This document shows positions 61,901 through 64,000 of a stretch of DNA of 64,000 nt, one piece after another. The translations under genes were made by a program, and so were the position numbers. Origin of the DNA: Cucumis sativus (Eukaryota > Streptophyta > Magnoliopsida > Cucurbitales > Cucurbitaceae); NCBI RefSeq assembly GCF_000004075.3, contig NC_026657.2, positions 31,094,408 to 31,158,407 of the forward strand. Direction: 5' to 3'. The notes under the pieces were generated by a model. That model saw only the letters and a list, made by a program, of their open reading frames with translations, had not been told where the DNA came from and ran no database searches. The number at the start of each line of letters is the position of its first letter. The first letter of the stretch is position 1.

Positions 61901-63014
61901 CATCTTTTTAAATTTTATACTTGAAAAAAAACCAAATAAATTGTAACCTTGCAAAACTTTGTTTCACTCATCTCTATATACTTCATTGAATTCCTACGGC
62001 TTAAATTTTTCTTAAACAAATCTCAGACATACAAGTCAATCAATTTAGTTACAAGATAGGGGTGTAATTTCAACGAACTGTAAGCCCCTCTATAATCCTA
62101 CTTGTATCATGTTTAGTTAGAAAACTTTTCCTTCGCCCCTGAACTTCTACTTTCTGCTTTCTTGAAAGATTCATCACGTCTCCTACTTGTATTATCAATG
62201 AAGCTCTTTTGATTCTTGGCACATGATAAAAGTACAAGAAGTGTGAGGTATATTTAATATGGTGATGAGAATGATGAAGTTGCTACGGATGTATAAATCT
62301 AATTTGAGATATTTGGGTACATGCAAATGGTGTTTTTGATTAAAGAAGTTATATATAAAGAAATAAAAGTGAAATATTTTAGAAAATGAGGTGAGACTCA
62401 AAATGGTTATAATTAGAAACAGTAATAATGAAAGATGTAGGTAGGAATTAGGATTTATATATGCATATATAATTAAAAAAAAATAGGAGAGAGAGAAAGG
62501 GGGAGAAGTAAAGTAAGCAGCTTTTAAGAAAGAATAGAGAATGAAGAATGAAGGAAGGGAATTTTGGGGGTGCGTTCTTTGAATTAAAAAATAAATAATA
62601 TAAAGGTTTAAACAAAAAAGAATTAAGGGATTGGATTGGAATGGGAATGCATCAAATGGTTTCAATTCAAAGCCCTCACTCCAACATGTCTTTGATTCCC
62701 AATGATCAATAATAAATAAACAATAATACTAATATACATTACACACACACACACTTCCCTATTCTCTCTTTTCAGGCCATCGGTGTTTGTGGATACTCTT
62801 CCCTTTCCTTTCATTTCATTTCAAATCAAATCATATCAAACCCTCTCTCTCTCCCAATCAATTTTTATGGTTTTAATTTAATGCTTTTTATTTGTTTTCC
62901 TAAAACAATAATACTAGGTTAAATCATATATATATATGTTATCTATGCTGTGGACTAATAGGGTTTTATTCATTCAACCCTATTGTTTAATACTTTTCAC
63001 TATATTTAAATATA

Positions 63015-63036
63015 ATCCATCCATCCATCCATCCAT
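63015..63036. repeat. ATCC tetranucleotide microsatellite
   Basis: Five ATCC units in a row, then ATCT. Confidence 0.9.
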
Positions 63037-63438
63037 CTATATCATTTAATTTATTCTATTTTACGTACTATATGCACTAACTTTAATTTTGCATTATGGG
63101 AAGATCACATCACTTGTATATACGACTCTTCTTCTTTCGTGCAACCAATAATCTACTCTTTCTTGTAATTATAAGATGTGCTTAATTCTGCTCTTTTGTT
63201 AAATTGTAAGACTTTTCTCTCACCTATATATCGTTTGTTGTATTATCAACTTCTTAAACTATATTTTCTTTTTGTTGATTACTCTACGACTTTTTTAGTA
63301 TTAGATGTGTAATGAGAGCGTTAGAAATGTGTTAACCTTGTCATTCTATCATGATGCATTCACTAATTCCTCCACAACCATATTTCTAAAAAAAATAATA
63401 TTTACAAATATAATAATTAAATTTAAAATAATTAAACA

Positions 63439-63612
63439 TATAACAACATTTTAAATTTTTTGCAAATATAGCAAAATCTGTTAAAATTTATTAATAATAG
63501 AAGTATATCACTAATTGCATGTTGTAAATATTAGTCTATTACAAGAGTCTATATAGAAGTTTATCATTGATAGATTTTACTATATTTATAATTTTTTAAG
63601 AATGTTGCTATA
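63439..63612. mobile_element. Foldback/MITE-like repeat with about 40-bp terminal inverted repeats
   Basis: The left end starts TATAACAACATTTTAAATTT and runs into GCAAATATAGCAAAATCT. The right end, AGATTTTACTATATTTATAA to GTTGCTATA, is its reverse complement with a few mismatches over about 41 bp. The centre contains ATTAGTCTATTACAAGAGTC and TTATCATTGATAG. From memory this GATAGA/GCTATATTTGC pattern is a very common short repeat in cucurbit genomes. No flanking target-site duplication was confirmed. Confidence 0.6.
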
Positions 63613-64000
63613 TACATAATTATTATTCTTAAGATTGTCTCCAATTATAATTACTCTCTCAAAAAATTATTTTACATCATGAAACCCAACTATGCGAAGT
63701 TAATTTTTTTTAATCACTGTTTGATGTACGCGTTTCTCAAATATGTCTTAACACAATAGGATTATTTTTCTAGAAACAAAAGAAAAGTAAAGTTGATTTA
63801 GGTTATATGCTGTCTGCCCTAAAATTGTTGTAGTTTTTTTTAGAGTTCTAATTCAATGAATGAATCCCCACTTACCCTTATTAAAAAAAAAAAGGAACAT
63901 ATACTAACAAACAAAAACCAAAAAAAGAGTATATCCCAATGGTAGTTAGTCTTTGTAAAATAGTGTGGGGGAAAAAAAGAGATATAGAGTGTACATATAA

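Larger units (their letters stand above)
57490..64000. other. Intergenic right flank
   Basis: No supported gene. It contains CTT/CTTT microsatellites (58889-58950), an AC run (62740-62754), an ATCC run (63015-63036), an unusual GC-richer stretch (61060-61310) and a foldback repeat (63439-63612). The 156-codon minus frame at 62195-62665 is built of AT-rich low-complexity sequence and is not considered coding. Confidence 0.6.

Noticed and set aside
62195-62665. 156-codon hydrophobic minus frame
   Set aside because: Composition is driven by AT-rich repeats; no motif, no splice or promoter context.

Overview
The window is AT-rich plant nuclear DNA with long intergenic spaces, GT-AG introns and many microsatellites. 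Gene families and repeat style point to a dicot, probably a cucurbit (Cucurbitaceae). The cucurbit call is inference, resting mainly on a GATAGA/GCTATATTTGC-type foldback repeat at 63439-63612. I see no rRNA, tRNA, CRISPR, IS element or organellar gene block.

Eight protein-coding genes can be supported, most of them rebuilt exon by exon. They are: an OVATE family protein (minus, 6602-7105); two tandem HVA22/TB2-DP1 genes (plus, 11542-12810 and 15929-18144); a small plant protein of unknown function (minus, 18435-18941) convergent with the second HVA22 gene; a chloroplast 2-Cys peroxiredoxin of BAS1 type (plus, 23071-25742); a plastid-type protein with an NFU-like domain that lacks the CxxC iron-sulfur ligands (plus, 26688-29983); a LOG cytokinin-activating enzyme (minus, 32207-35805, seven exons); and an intronless secreted A1 aspartic protease (plus, 47864-49237).

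By region: 1-6.2 kb is intergenic, with a decayed coding fragment at the left edge and a duplicated GGCCCA element. 6.2-30 kb is the gene-rich part. 30-32.2 kb holds tandem repeats next to the 3' end of LOG. 36-47.6 kb is a gene desert with retroelement-like remnants and a GGCCCA cluster. 49.3-64 kb has no convincing protein gene, but 55.6-57.5 kb looks like a possible spliced non-coding transcript.

These neighbours do not form one pathway. The peroxiredoxin and the NFU-like protein both appear plastid-targeted and lie head-to-tail, but nothing shows co-function. The points most worth following are the intron and tail differences between the HVA22 duplicates, a perfect 18-bp hairpin in an HVA22 intron, the cysteine-less NFU-like protein, and a shrunken LTR element in that gene's long intron. 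I found no clear novel multi-gene system.
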